The notes under the pieces are model-generated. The model was given only the letters and a program-made list of their open reading frames with translations. It made no database searches and was not told the origin of the DNA. From NCBI GenBank assembly GCA_947069175.1, contig CAMTDV010000022.1:34721476-34785475 (forward strand): 64,000 nt of DNA, read 5' to 3'. Positions 1 through 12,160 of this stretch are shown in pieces (positions within the stretch are counted from its first letter, which is position 1; the number at the start of each line of letters is the position of its first letter). This DNA comes from Scalesia atractyloides (lineage: Eukaryota > Streptophyta > Magnoliopsida > Asterales > Asteraceae). The position numbers were made by a program, and so were the translations under genes.

Positions 1-3000
1 AAACTTTTAAAGTTTAAAAAGATAAAAACGGGCAGAAAGTTTAACACACTTTTGGACCTCAAAATGGTGAGGTTTCACCTTTGTTTGCCCAAACAAACTT
101 GTGAGAACCTTTCTAGAGGTTATCCAAGGGTTTTAGAAGAAGAAACAAGGTTTAAACAAAGAAGGAAGTGAGTTGAAACTCACTTGTAAGCTGAAGTGTT
201 TCAGCAGAAGTTTCTGAACTTGGAGAGGAGTTTTGGAGTGTTTGTGTGACAAATGGCAAATAACCGGTAATTCCGTACAATTTAATCACTAATTTTATTT
301 TATAATCTCATGCATATTATCGTAGTTTAATTGCGTAACTGAGTCATACGTCGCACTAAGCATTAGGGCAAGTAAAGCTAATCATAACATATACTTGTTT
401 CCGTTACAACGCGGAACAAACCAAAACAATGTCCTAAAAGTGTTGGTAGAAAGTGTTGGCGCACTAATTTCGGTGACACTAACTGTGTCGGTAAATCCGC
501 TAAAACGAATCAGAACAAGGAATAACGGCATGTTAAAGCCATATCTGAGTCCATACATAAATGAAAACACTTATTTGAGATAACCATTTCAAAAAACATA
601 ACTTTCAGGTACAATGCCTAAATTGCAAAATTTGTCCGTTTCGACCAAAAAGGCGACAGATGTCAGTTTGTCCGCGAGACTAATTCGATGAATTCCGGAT
701 GTAAGAATAATAATGAAACAATGTAAATCATCCTAAAACAATGTGAGAATGGCAAGAATGCACAAAAGACATCGTTTCCGGTCATTCGGCAAACAGTGCA
801 CAACGTGACCGGAAGGGACCGTTTGTTGAAACGACGAACATTTTAAGTGGCCGATAGTCTCATTCAGGTATCTAGCGAACTAGTTAAGCTTCATTTGGAA
901 CTCGGAATCCATTCAACTAACATGAGGTCACGGAAACACAACTTTCAGAAAAGTTCGACGGCGTAATATAAAAGTGCCGATATCGAGCGAACGATCGAAC
1001 GAAAGGCATCTTGGCCATCCTAACTTATCGTATATTTGTCTAGCGAACTAGTTATACATATTTTAGGTCGGAAATGCACTAAGTAGACACCATGCCAATT
1101 GTGGTGGTCGAAAATAAAAGCTTCGGTACTAAATAAATAAGTTCGTTTATTAGCGAATATTGCGTCGATGAACGATCTAACGACATTTCCGTCATCCGAA
1201 ACTTATATTAGGTGATCAAGTGGATTAATTGGCATATAATAACACTCTAAACCCTAGTTATTTGCTAAGAATGCAAGATCAATCCCCTAATCACAACACT
1301 TACACTAATGACAAAAAATATCTAATAAATTAACATGTGTCATAAATAATATTTAAACTTAATCCCCCCCATGTGGGCCACACCCACTTTATTTTGTAGA
1401 AAATGGAAGATTTGAAGCATGGTGTGTTGAAGAAGTGTTGATCTTGAAAGATGATGTGATTATATATCATTACCTACACTTGAATCTTTATCATTTTTCT
1501 TCACAAAAATTGCAACACTTCTTCCCTTTCCCCCCTCATATCTACGGCCACCACCATCACTCTTGCACCACCATTTAGCCACCATAAACCACCACTTTAT
1601 ACACACTTTAAAGCCTCTTCAAGATCATTCAAGGAGCTAGAAAGGGTGGAGGATTATTGGAGGCTTTTTGGAACTTCATTTCCTTCTTAAATCACCATCT
1701 AACTTGTGCACCCATTGTAAGACTTATTCTTTCATAATCTAGCTTATTTTTATGTCTAGATTAGTGATGTACAAGTTGATCATCTTGAAAATGAAGAAAA
1801 GATAAACCAAAAACCCTAACTCACACCATAATAATAACACTGAATATTGTTTATTTTGTGTTGATTATGTGTCTATATGGTAGTTAGTTAGCATGTTGAT
1901 GTTGTTTATGTTAAAGTAGGGTATAAAAGTTGGATGATCTTATATGATCAAGTATGAAAATGAAGATTTAAACATGATAATGTTTAATCTAAACAAGATC
2001 ATCAACTACATCATCCATGAAGATTACTACAACCTAAAAATAATTCTTCTACACATGAATGTTTTTTATAAGAAGTAAACATTATTATTTAAGTTGTAAC
2101 CATCTAAAAATATAGAAATCAAGAGATTGAAAGAAATGAACTTGATCTAAATGATATGACAATGTGGTGATTTAAAAGTGCTAATAAATATTGAAAGCAC
2201 CATGATGTTTTAATAGAATTTTTAACATTAAAAGCCGTGGATGATGATATATTACTGTTGTAGATAAATAATAGGAAGATTTGTGATGGATTTTTGATCT
2301 TGATTATGAGCTTAAACAAGTTTTAAATACGTTTTTGAAACGTCGAAAATGCCATAATTTAGGGAAAACTATGGCGGAATTTTCTAAAAATCTAATCGTG
2401 ATTAAGACATGATTAATGGGGTGATTAGCGGGACTAAACGCGATTAGTAACTAAGTATTTAACAAGTATATATATATACTTTTACAAGTAAAAATAAGTA
2501 ACTTTTATAAATATATGTATAGTTACTTGGGAAATAAAAAACATGTATACATATTTTGTCTCCAAGAATTTTGTATAAATACATATGTGTATTGAATGTG
2601 TATGTATTTAGAAGCTTAGGGTATTCACAATAAAATACCCAATCATATACCAAAATACAAACACTTGAAAATAATACCAAGCGTGGTGACATAAATAAAT
2701 ATATTCTCACAATGCATCGAAACAATAAACGGACAAACGAAGCAATGCGGACGATGGGCGAATGTTCACAAATACAACGTCGAGTCGACGACCAACGAAT
2801 AACTCGCCGATGCAAAAAGCTATTTCGACGGCTGGCGATTTGCGATAAGAAAAAGCGTGTAGTGAACGACGATGACGACAAGTCTAAAATATATATTTTA
2901 GACACTTAACATAAATATATATGTTATCGAAATCAAAATCCGGAAAGTTAAAAATATAAAAAGTATAAGTCACATATATATACTTATACATTAATACTTA

Positions 3001-4563
3001 GTAATAATTCTAAGTATAAGGTTATAAAATAATGGGCTTATAAAAACGAATTTGGGCTAGGCCCAAAATTTATAAAAGACATGGGCAAGGCCCAATTCCA
3101 TAAAACATATGGACAAGCCCACATGTATAAGATATATGGACTAAGCCCAAAAACATATAAATTACATGAGCTAGGCCCAAAGATATACAAACATGGGCTA
3201 GGCCCAAAGAAAAGAAAACATGAGCTAGGCCCAATGACATAGAAAACATGGGCCAGACTTAATGACAAGAAAACATGGGCTAGGCCCAATGACAAGAAAA
3301 CATGGGCTAGGTCTAATAACAAGAAAACATGGGCTGACCAATAACAAGAAAGCATGGGCTAGGCCCAATGACAAGAAAACATGGGCTTGTCCCAATGACA
3401 TGAAAACATGGGCAAGGCCCAATGGCATGGATAACATGGGCAAGGCCCAATGAAACGCGTGCAAGGCACGAGGACATGTGAAGGGCAAGGCCCAGTTCAC
3501 ACACGATCTGAAACAACAATATATATAACAATATTAATCGAACAAACAAACTACCAACTCTATGATAACATTAAAAGTTGTTCTATCAAAACAAAGAAAT
3601 ACATAACAAGAATTCAAGATGAATAACGAGTACAAGGTCCATCGAGGCCTAGGTGTCTAATAAACTCGATACACATGTAGGTTATACATGTGTACGGACA
3701 CCCACTGTGAGTAGTACGACGTACGGAACGCAAAACTTCGAGTTCATGTCCCTCCTTTCCTTGGTTTCAAAGTTTTTTTACAAACTATCAAGGGGAAATA
3801 TATGTCATAACAAATAGTATGTTAGCTATGGGTTCAGTTGATAACAGGATCATTTGTGCATAAGTAGGATGATGACAATAGTAACCATTAATCACGTAGT
3901 GACCAAGGTGCAAAAGGTCTAGATCTATCGAGTTTGAGACACGCTCCACTCCTGGTATGTTAACCGGTTAGCAGGTCTTTTGTGATCCTAAATGATGTCA
4001 GAGTTGTCTTGGTTGGTTACTTATGGCATATATAAGTCAGGGTGCTCGCGACATACTGATAGATCCCCAGAACGCCATGATGCTAATAACATACTCGGAT
4101 TTCATTACTGGATTTCAAGAATGACATTTTTATACAAAAACATTAACTACATGAACTCGCCAACTTTTGTTGACTTTCTAATATTACACGTAGTTAAGGA
4201 CACAAGACTTGAGCTGGTGATACACTCTGGGATATGGAAAATGACATGACAAAGAATGCTATCTTTTGGAGGATTTGTCTCTTATATCCCACCCTCGTAT
4301 GGGCATATAGGAGTCAAAACCTCAACATGCTTTTACGATGAAAACAATCTTTCATTATGATGTAATATATTTCAAACCATATTTTTGATGACAATGTGAA
4401 ATTATTTGGAAACCCATGATTTCACTTTTGGAAACTTGTAAACATTGGTTGCAAGGTGTGATAAGCATGGCATCGTTGTTGATTTACAGTTGTTTACATG
4501 ATTGGATGCAATGATTACCTCATAGTCACACACTTACGCTTCCGCTACGACCAGGGTGTGACA
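1..4563 (+). mobile_element. Large noncoding LTR-like insertion, copy 1 (left end outside window)
   Basis: This long AT-rich sequence has no coding capacity and ends in GGTGTGACA at 4563, the CA terminus of a plus-oriented LTR. It sits inside the minus-strand chromovirus LTR-a, just downstream of that LTR's TATA box. The whole stretch is repeated at about 8602-13177, and a diverged copy occupies 46829-58918. It contains a GGGCTAGGCCCA minisatellite (3050-3496). Compared with copy 2 it lacks about 52 bp near 2453 (copy 2 about 11054-11105). Short ORFs here are not conserved in frame between copies. It could be a solo LTR or a large-LTR derivative of a Tat- or Athila-like element; I see no internal domain that would settle this. 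Confidence 0.65.
3050..3496. repeat. 27-bp minisatellite with TGGGC-TAG-GCCCA core, copy 1
   Basis: About 16 degenerate units of roughly 27 bp follow the pattern CATGGGCTAGGCCCA plus ATGACAAGAAAA. Each good unit is a small inverted repeat (TGGGC/GCCCA around TAG), so it carries a TGGGCY motif on both strands. The equivalent array is at 11713-12160. A shorter and longer-period version is at about 57700-57850. Long ORFs across it (repeating LAHVFLSLG-type peptides) only reflect the repeat. Confidence 0.9.
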
Positions 4564-5214
4564 GTTTGGAGGCTTGTAAAAGTGGGAAATGGATAGGGGA
4601 ATGCTTGTTTATATAGGGAAGGGATTAGGGTTTAAGTTATGGTTGCATTTAATGGGGTTTGGTGGGAGTTTTGCTTGAAACAAGAAAAGATTAGGAGTGT
4701 GGCAGCTTGCTGCTGCAAGCTGCCTTATATTCTTTTTTTTTGTTAATTAATTGATTTTGTTAGCTTATTTGTTGTATTTTGATATATTAATGACTTATTT
4801 GATTGAATGGTGGCCTATTTCTAGACATATGCATGATACATAATCATAACAAGACCTTGTTAAGTGATAGTTAATCATAACATGATTATGTAAGATTTTC
4901 AAGATGCCAATTGCTTATGTTTTTCATGATTGAAACACTAATTGCCTTGCTTGATTGATGCATTTAAGTTTCATGAAAGCTTGATAAGAATATACAAGTA
5001 AAATTGAAGCTATAACTTGTGTATCGAACACGTGCATGAACATAAGTATAAATGCGTATAAAGATTGCGAATTGCATATAATTGATCAATTTAATTCAAA
5101 GCCTTAGATTTACAATGATTCGGAAATGAAATACGATTACAAGGTTTGGACTTTCCAATTATAGAAACACGAAGCAAACTTACTAAAATGAAAGTTACAA
5201 TGCAAAGCGTTACA
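4564..5214 (-). mobile_element. Chromovirus LTR-a, U3 part of a minus-strand LTR
   Basis: On the minus strand the LTR starts TGTAACGC at 5214, directly after a polypurine tract (5215-5232). It runs to 4564, where the large plus-strand LTR-like insertion begins. A minus-strand TATATAAA lies at 4608-4615, so the insertion sits about 45-50 bp downstream of the TATA box, near the expected transcription start. The same arrangement is found in LTR-b (13178-13812). This LTR belongs to the TGTAACGC...GGTGTGACA family also seen at 20649-21467 and, in plus orientation, at 34291 and 38971. Confidence 0.75.
4608..4615 (-). promoter_or_regulatory. TATA box of LTR-a
   Basis: TATATAAA on the minus strand, in the U3 part of the LTR upstream of the nested insertion. 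The identical motif is at 13222-13229 in LTR-b. Confidence 0.5.
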
Positions 5215-5690
5215 GTCTCCGTTCCTTTAGGGAATTTTGTCCCGAAATTTTGGAAGATGCAACGACAAAATGCGGATACTTAGTCTTCATGTCGCTTTCA
5301 AGTTCCAAGTAAACTTAGCGCCACATTTCCCATCTAACCTTCACGATAGGAATTTGATTGCGCCTTAGTTGCTTAGTGCCTCGATCCATGATTTCGACTG
5401 GCTTCTATACGAAGTGTATGGCCTCGTCGATTTGAAGATCTTCAAGTGGAACTTGGAGTCCTTCTTTGGCGAGACATCTCTTCAAGTTTGAGACGTGGAA
5501 GGTAGGATGAACGCTGCTGAGCTCTTGTGGTAGGTCCAGTCGGTATGCTACCTTGCCAATCCTTTCGAGAATCTTGAAAGGACCTACATGCGTGGAGCGA
5601 GCTTTCCCTTTTTCCCGAAATGAACCACAACCTTCCAAGGGGATACCTTGAGAAGTACAAAGTCACCAACGTTGAATTATGTAAGGCAGA
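5215..5690 (-). pseudogene. Chromovirus integrase C-terminus and chromodomain remnant (interior A)
   Basis: Minus-strand reading gives the end of a Ty3/gypsy integrase (FKILERIGKVAYRLDLP, then VHPTFHVSNLKRCLA), followed by a chromodomain-like tail (EIMDRGTKQLRRSRIP, RGAEFTW). This is the Tekay/Del chromovirus arrangement. The region has stops and a 1-nt loss next to the last Trp codon of the chromodomain, shared with the copies at 13813-14278 and 15147-15553. A purine-rich PPT and LTR-a follow directly. Upstream of about 5690 the sequence changes abruptly to Ty1/copia, so only the 3' end of the chromovirus is present in this interior. Confidence 0.8.
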
Positions 5691-6857
5691 TTCAGAGTCA
5701 ACGTACTATCATGCACATCTGATAATCTAGTAGCGCGTCAAAACCACCCTTTCGATGCCCTAAGGCATGAATTACATAATGTACAAAGAATTTGTATGGC
5801 CTTCCCATATAAGCTTACTTGAACATCACCCACGAAAACCTTGAGTAGTTATCGGTAATAACAAGACACTACAGGTCTCCTGAGATACTTCTAACATTGA
5901 CTTGTCTAAAGAGATACATATGCAGTCTTTTAGCGGGAACTTTATCGAATTTAGGAGTTTCCTTGGATGCGACTTTTTGTGCTATTTGCCCTTCTTACTA
6001 CTAATGCAGTCAGCGTTCAAGTGAAAACTCTTCAAATGCGCACCATCCACTAGATCATTGTGTACCAAGAATTTCATCTTCCGGAGATGAATGTGTCCCA
6101 TATTCCTATGCCACATGATAGACTCCTTTTCTGTTGCTTTGGACACAAAACATTACGTGGTTTTTGTCATTGTGGTTGCAATGTTCATGTCTAAGACATA
6201 CAAGTCGTTCTCTCGGGGAGCGCGCATCAAGATCCACTCCCCCGGAATCTGGAACCATGGCTTCATAATAAGGCATTCTCTATCAGTGAAGTGCGTTGTG
6301 AATTTTTTATCATAGATTTGAGAGATACTCAGTAAGTTGTTCTTTAATTCTTCTATCTAGTTGACCTTGTCGAATGACACCACACCATTAGTCAAAATTC
6401 CTTCACCTACAAATCTTCCTCCTTGGTTCCCTGCAAACCCGACGTAGCCCCATCGTATAAATTTGACGTCATATAAGAGAGCCAACATCCCCGTCATGTG
6501 CCGGGACGCTTCGCTATCCATGATCTACTTGGAAATGACGGATCTTGACAGCCCCTGCACATTCACTTAAACAATTATTTGAATATTGAGTCCTAATCCT
6601 TAACGGTCTTGGGTGAGTTTTCACAGTTTGGTTCACACACACTATCACTCTTTTTTTCAACAATCTGTTTAACCTTCTCATCAATCATAGTTGGTACAGA
6701 TGTTTTGATTACTTCAGGGGATACATTTGGTTTCATCACCCAAGTTTGATTTTTTGAAATTGCATTTTTGGTGTAATATTTTAAATATTTTTGTTCCATT
6801 TTGATTGAAGATTCACCAGCCTCTTTAGTTGAAACGTTAAGATTTGCTAGTGATAAA
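5691..6857 (-). pseudogene. Ty1/copia fragment (gag end, protease, GAG-pre-integrase, integrase start)
   Basis: In minus-strand order: a gag C-terminal piece (KYYTKNAISKNQTWVMKPN), a protease site (IMDSEASRHMTG, a decayed DSGAS motif), a GAG-pre-integrase region with the WHRKMGH zinc-finger start seen best in the copy at 14279-15146, and the first integrase residues (LERLHMDLFGQV). The reading is broken by several stops. It is flanked by LTR-b on its gag side (6858) and by chromovirus chromodomain sequence on its integrase side (about 5690). It is therefore one half of a copia-chromovirus chimera, not a complete copia. No copia LTR adjoins it. Confidence 0.8.
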
Positions 6858-7565
6858 TGTCACAGCCCAACTGATGGCGAAAACATCAGAGTGAGACGAA
6901 CGAGATTGCTCGAGACATCATAACACTAATTGTGACAATATTAATTAAACAACCCATTTCATTTCATTCATCAAATTGTCAAATACAACATAATTCGAAT
7001 ACGAAATAACAACAACGAGATAAGTTCAACAAAACATAATAATTAACGTAGCATTCTAAGCGTGTTTCTATGCCGATCCTACTAAGTTTCGTCATATCAA
7101 TCTCAGCAACCTGTAACATGTTAAAATGTATAGTTCAATAACAATGTACTGGCTAGTACACAAGTTTGATAACATAGCATAAGTAGTAAAAAATGTTTAC
7201 ACAAATCCACATGATAAGCTAGTATATGAGATTAATGTAAACAAGGCATACGAACTACAAGTCAATCCTCAAGTGTACCGCATAATAGATTTAAAAACTT
7301 AACATTGACCACAAGAATACGGACGATGCGTTAATCCTATAGCGCTATACATGTTAAGAGAGGCTCGATCGAAGTTAATGACATTTTGTATCACATAAGA
7401 ATGTTCCAAGTAAACAATTCAAGTATCACATAACTATAGCATGCATGATGGATTGTTTGTGTGATTTCATAGAATAAAAGTGTGATTTAGTGGGTTTATG
7501 ATAGATTAACATGTTGCACCCAAAAGTGTGAAGCGTAAAAAGGGTGTTCGATGTACTCACGGTTT
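6858..7565 (-). mobile_element. Chromovirus LTR-b, R/U5 part
   Basis: On the plus strand it opens TGTCACAGCCCAACTGATGG, which is the minus-strand LTR 3' end ...TGTGACA. Sequence through 7560 matches the R/U5 of the related LTR at 34900-35636 (for example the stretch with CACCCAAAAGTGTGAAGCG). It is interrupted at about 7565 by the large plus-strand insertion; the rest of the LTR is at 13178-13812. No primer-binding site follows the LTR end on the interior A side (6857 and lower), where copia sequence begins directly. Confidence 0.7.
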
Positions 7566-10500
7566 TGCAAAGTTAATTCCGTGAAAGCGTTTTGGTTGGT
7601 TAGGGTGACGAACACCGAGTTATCCTACACAAGGAAACGTAGGTGTGTGAGTATTGGAATGACGATGGAGTTCGGTAATTTTAGGAATTTAAAGTATGCA
7701 AAAAGTATGTATAGTCGAAAGTATTTATCTAGACGTTAACGCTCGTTTTTGACACTATAAGCCCCAAAGGGTGTTTGTGTTTTTATGGGTCATGCCCAAT
7801 AGAATCGTAACGATGGTTAGGTCTTAGATAAAATAACCTAATATTAGGACAAGTAACCATATGGTCATCATCAAAAGTTCGGTTATATTTATTATTTACA
7901 TATATAGTTTACATATATTATTACAAGTTTATCATATATAAATCATAGATTCATATAAGTCATGGATGTCATAGAAGTCATGCATGGAGGTAGGAGGATA
8001 ACCGTCCTAAACCTATTTCGTAAGATTCACCAATACATAAATCACCACAAGGACAATCCAGATGGTCATGAATAAAGTACTTCACTAAGCTACGTTTCGA
8101 ACCGAATAAGCAAGCTAGGTGCGTGCATCCCGAACAGGGCAACGTTTGGGGACGTGTCGTAGCCTTGTTACTCAAGTGAAGGTGAACCGTAGCTTAATGG
8201 ATAGAAATCATCAAGTGAGGGTGGATTGAAAAGTTGGATAGCCAAGGCCTCCATGTAATCACACCTACACCAAGCACAAGCTTGTAAGCTTGGATGGCTC
8301 AACACTTGTGGGTTAAAAACCCTAGTAAAAACCACAAGTTTAGAGGTATTTTATACCTCGTAATTTTGTATGGAACAAGTTTAGCTAGTTACTAACCATG
8401 AACTTGATTAGAGGCACAAGTAGCTTAGAGTTGTTAAGATTAAAACAAGTTCAAAAAAGTTTATAAGTTTAACTTCCAAAACAGAAAGTTTGCCTTAAAA
8501 ATGGTATTGTTCCACCTTGGTTTTCCATGGAAAACCTATGGTAACATCCCATGAGGCTTAGCAAACATTGTTGAGGAAGAAAAAATAAAGAAAACTTTGA
8601 AACTTTTAAAGTTTGAAAAGATAAAAACAGGTAGAAAGTTTAATACACTTTTGGACCTCAAATGGTGAGGTTTCACCTTAGTTTGCCCAAACAAACTTGT
8701 GTAGAACCTTCCTAGAGGTTATCCAAGGGTGTTAGAAGAAGAAACAAGGTTTAAACAAGAAGGAAGTAAGTTGAAACTCACTTGCAAGCTGAAGTATTTC
8801 AACAGAAATTTCTGAACTTGGAGAGGAGTTTTGGAGTGTTTGTGTGACAAATGGCAAATAACTGGTATTCCATTCAATTTTATCACTAATTTTATTTTAT
8901 AATTTCATGCATATTATCGTAGTTTAATTGCGTAACTGAGTTGCACGTCGCACTACGCTTTAGGGCAAGTAAATCTAATCATAACATATACTGGTTTCCG
9001 TTACAACGCGGAACAAACCAAAACAATGCCCTAAAAGTGTTGGTAGAAAGTGTTGGGCGCACTAATTTCGGTGACACTAACTGTGTCGGTAAATCCGCTA
9101 AAACGAATCAGAACAAGGAATAACAGCATGTTAAAGCCATATCTGAGTCCATACATAAATGAAAACACTTATTTGAGATCAACCATTTCAAAAATACATA
9201 ACTTTCCGGTACAACGCCTAAATTGCAAAATTTGTCCGTTTCGACAAAAAAAGGCGACAAATGTCATTTGTCCGCGAGACTAATTCGATGAATTCCTGAT
9301 GTAAGAATAATAATAAAACAATGTAAATCATCCTAAAACAATTTGAGAATGGCAAGAATGCACAAAAGACATCATTTCCGGTCATTCGGCAAACAGTGCA
9401 CAACGTGACCGGAAGGCGACCGTTTGTCGAAACGACGAACATTTTAAGTGGCCGATAGTCTCATTCATGTATCTAGCGAACTAGTTAAGCCTCATTTGGA
9501 ACTCGGAATCCATTCAACTAACATGAGGTCACGGAAACACAACTTTTGGAAAAGTTCGACGGCGTAATTTAAAAGTGCGGATATCAAGCGAACGATCGAA
9601 CGAAAGCCATCTTGGCCATCCTAGCTCATCGTATTTTTGTCTAGCGAACTAGTTATACATATTTTTAGGTTGGAAATGCACTAAGTAGACACCATGCCAA
9701 TTGTGGTGGTCGAAAATAAAAGCTTCCGGTACTAAATAAATAAGTTCGTTTATTAGCGAATATTGCGTCGATGAACGATCTAACGACATTTTCGTCATCC
9801 GAAACTTATATTAGGGGATCAAGTGGATTAATTGGCATATAATAACACTCTAAACCCTATTATTTGCTAAGAATGCAAGATCAATCCCCTATTCAAAACA
9901 ATTACACTAATGACCAAAATATCTAATAAATTAACATGTGTCATAAATAATATTTACACTTAACCCCCCATGTGGGACCACCCACTTGATTTTGTTGAAA
10001 ATGGAAGATTTGAAGCATGGTGTGTTGAAGAAGTGTTGATCTTGAAAGATGATGTGATTATATATCATTACCTACACTTGAATCTTTATCATTTTTCTTC
10101 ACAAAAATTGCAACACTTCTTCCCTTTCCCCCCTCATATCTACGGCCACCACCATCACTCTTGCACCACCATTTAGCCGCCATAAACCACCACTTTATAC
10201 ACACTTTAAAGCCTCTTCAAGATCATTCAAGGAGCTAGAAAGGGTGGAGGATTATTGGAGGCATTTTGGAGCTTCATTTCCTTCTTAAATCACCATCTAA
10301 CTTGTGCACCCATTGTAAGACTTATTCTTTCATAATCTACCTTATTTTTATGTCTAGATTAGTGATGTACAAGTTGATCATCTTGAAAATGATGAAAAGA
10401 TAAACCAAAAACCCTAACTGACACCATAATAATAACACTGAATATTGTTTATTTTGTGTTGATTATGTGTCTATATGGTAGTTAGTTAGCATGTTGATGT

Positions 10501-11122
10501 TGTTTATGTTAAAGTAGGGTATAAAAGTTGGATGATCTTATATGATCAAGCATGAAAATGAGGATTTAAACATGATAATGTTTAAATCTAAACAAGATCA
10601 TCAACTACATCATCCTTGAAGATTACTACAACCTAAAAATAATTCTTCTTACACATGAATGATTTTTATAAGAAGTAAACATTATTATTTAAGTTGTAAC
10701 CATCTTAAAAAGTATAGAAATCAAGAGATTGAAAGAAATGAACTTGATCTAAATGATATGACAAAGTGGTGATTTAAAAGTGCTAATAAATATTGAAAGC
10801 ACCATCATGTTTTAATAGAATTTTTAACATTAAAAAGCCATGGATGATGATACATTAATGTTGTAAATAAATAACAGGAAGATTTGTGATGGATTTTTTT
10901 ATCTTGATTATGAGCTTAAACAAGTTTTAAATACATTTTTGAAACGAGGAAAACGCCATAATTTAGGGAAAACTATAGCGAATTTTCTAAAAATCTAATC
11001 GCGATTAAGACATGATTAATGGGGTGATTAACGGGACTAAACGCGATTAGTAACTTAAATCGTCATTAAGTAAGTTCTTATGACAAGGGTTAAACTCTAA
11101 ATACCCAAGTATTTAACAAGTG

Positions 11123-11149
11123 TATATATATATATATATATATATATAT
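11123..11149. repeat. (TA)n microsatellite
   Basis: An uninterrupted TA dinucleotide run of about 13 units. Copy 1 has only a short TATATATATA at the matching place (about 2467). Confidence 0.95.
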
Positions 11150-11712
11150 CTTTTACAAGTAAAAATAAGTAACTTTTATAAATATATGTATAGTTACTTG
11201 GGAAATAAAAACATGTGTACATATTTTGTCACCAAGAATTTTGTATAAATACATATGTGTATTGTATGTGTATGTATTTAGAAGCTTAGGGTATTCACAA
11301 TAAAATACCCAATCATATACAAAAATACAAACACTTGAAAATAATACCAACTGTGGTGACATAAAAAAATATATTCTCACAATGCGTCGAAACAATAAAC
11401 GGCAAACGAAGCAATGCGGACGATGGGCAAATGTTCACAAATACAATGTCGCGTCGACGACCAACGAATAAATTGCCGATACAAAAGCTATTACGACGAC
11501 GGGCTATTTGCGATAAGAAAAAGCGTGTAGTGAACGACGATGACGACAAGTCTAAAATATATATTTTAGACACTTAACATAAATATATATGTTATCGAAA
11601 TCAAAATCCGGAAAGTTAAAAATATAAAAAGTATAAGCCACATATATATACTTATACATTAATACTTAGTAATATTTCTAAATATAAGGTTATAAAATAA
11701 TGGGCTTATAAA

Positions 11713-12160
11713 AACAATTGGGCTAGGCCCAAAATTTATAAATGACATGGGAAGGCCCAATTCCATAAAACATATGGACAAGCCCACATGTATAAGGTAT
11801 ATGGACAAATCCCAAAAACATATAAATTACATGAGCAGGCCCAATGAAATGAAAACATGGGCTAGGCCCAATGACATAGAAAACATGAGCCAGGCTCAAT
11901 GACAAGAAAACATGGGCTAGGCCCAATGACAAGAAAACATGGCTAGGCCTAATGACAAGAAAACATGGGCTGACCCAATGACAAGAAAACATGGGCTATG
12001 CCCAATGACAAGAAAACATGGGCTAGTCCCAATGACATGAAAACGTGGGCAAGGCCCAATGGCATGGATAACATGGGCAAGGCCCAATGGCATGGATAAC
12101 ATGGACAGGGCCCAATGACACGCGTGCAAGGCACGAGGACATGTGAAGGGCAAGGCCCAG
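11713..12160. repeat. 27-bp minisatellite with TGGGC-TAG-GCCCA core, copy 2
   Basis: Same unit and orientation as 3050-3496, with differences in unit number and point changes (for example an extra GGCATGGATAACATGG unit near 12090). It ends with the same CGCGTGCAAGGCACGAGG boundary as copy 1. Confidence 0.9.

Noticed and set aside
2459..2905. Minus-strand ORF of 148 codons in the large LTR-like unit
   Set aside because: The equivalent in copy 2 is frameshifted and split (11153-11573); Tyr/Phe/Ile-rich, as expected of AT-rich noncoding DNA.
3050..3496. CRISPR-like regular repeat array
   Set aside because: Units are contiguous without unique spacers, sit in a plant LTR-like sequence and have no cas genes.
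3038..3549. Overlapping ORFs on both strands with repeating LAHVFLSLG/IGPSPCFLV peptides
   Set aside because: They are translations of the 27-bp minisatellite; open in several frames because the unit length is a multiple of three and stop-poor.
8200..8350. Possible gene leader before copy 2 of the duplicate
   Set aside because: No ORF or splice pattern; belongs to the 5' part of the large LTR-like unit.
10121..10176. His-rich peptide in the short ORF at 9970-10176
   Set aside because: It is not conserved as an ORF in copy 1 (a stop replaces the start region) and comes from CCACCACCATCAC sequence in a noncoding leader.
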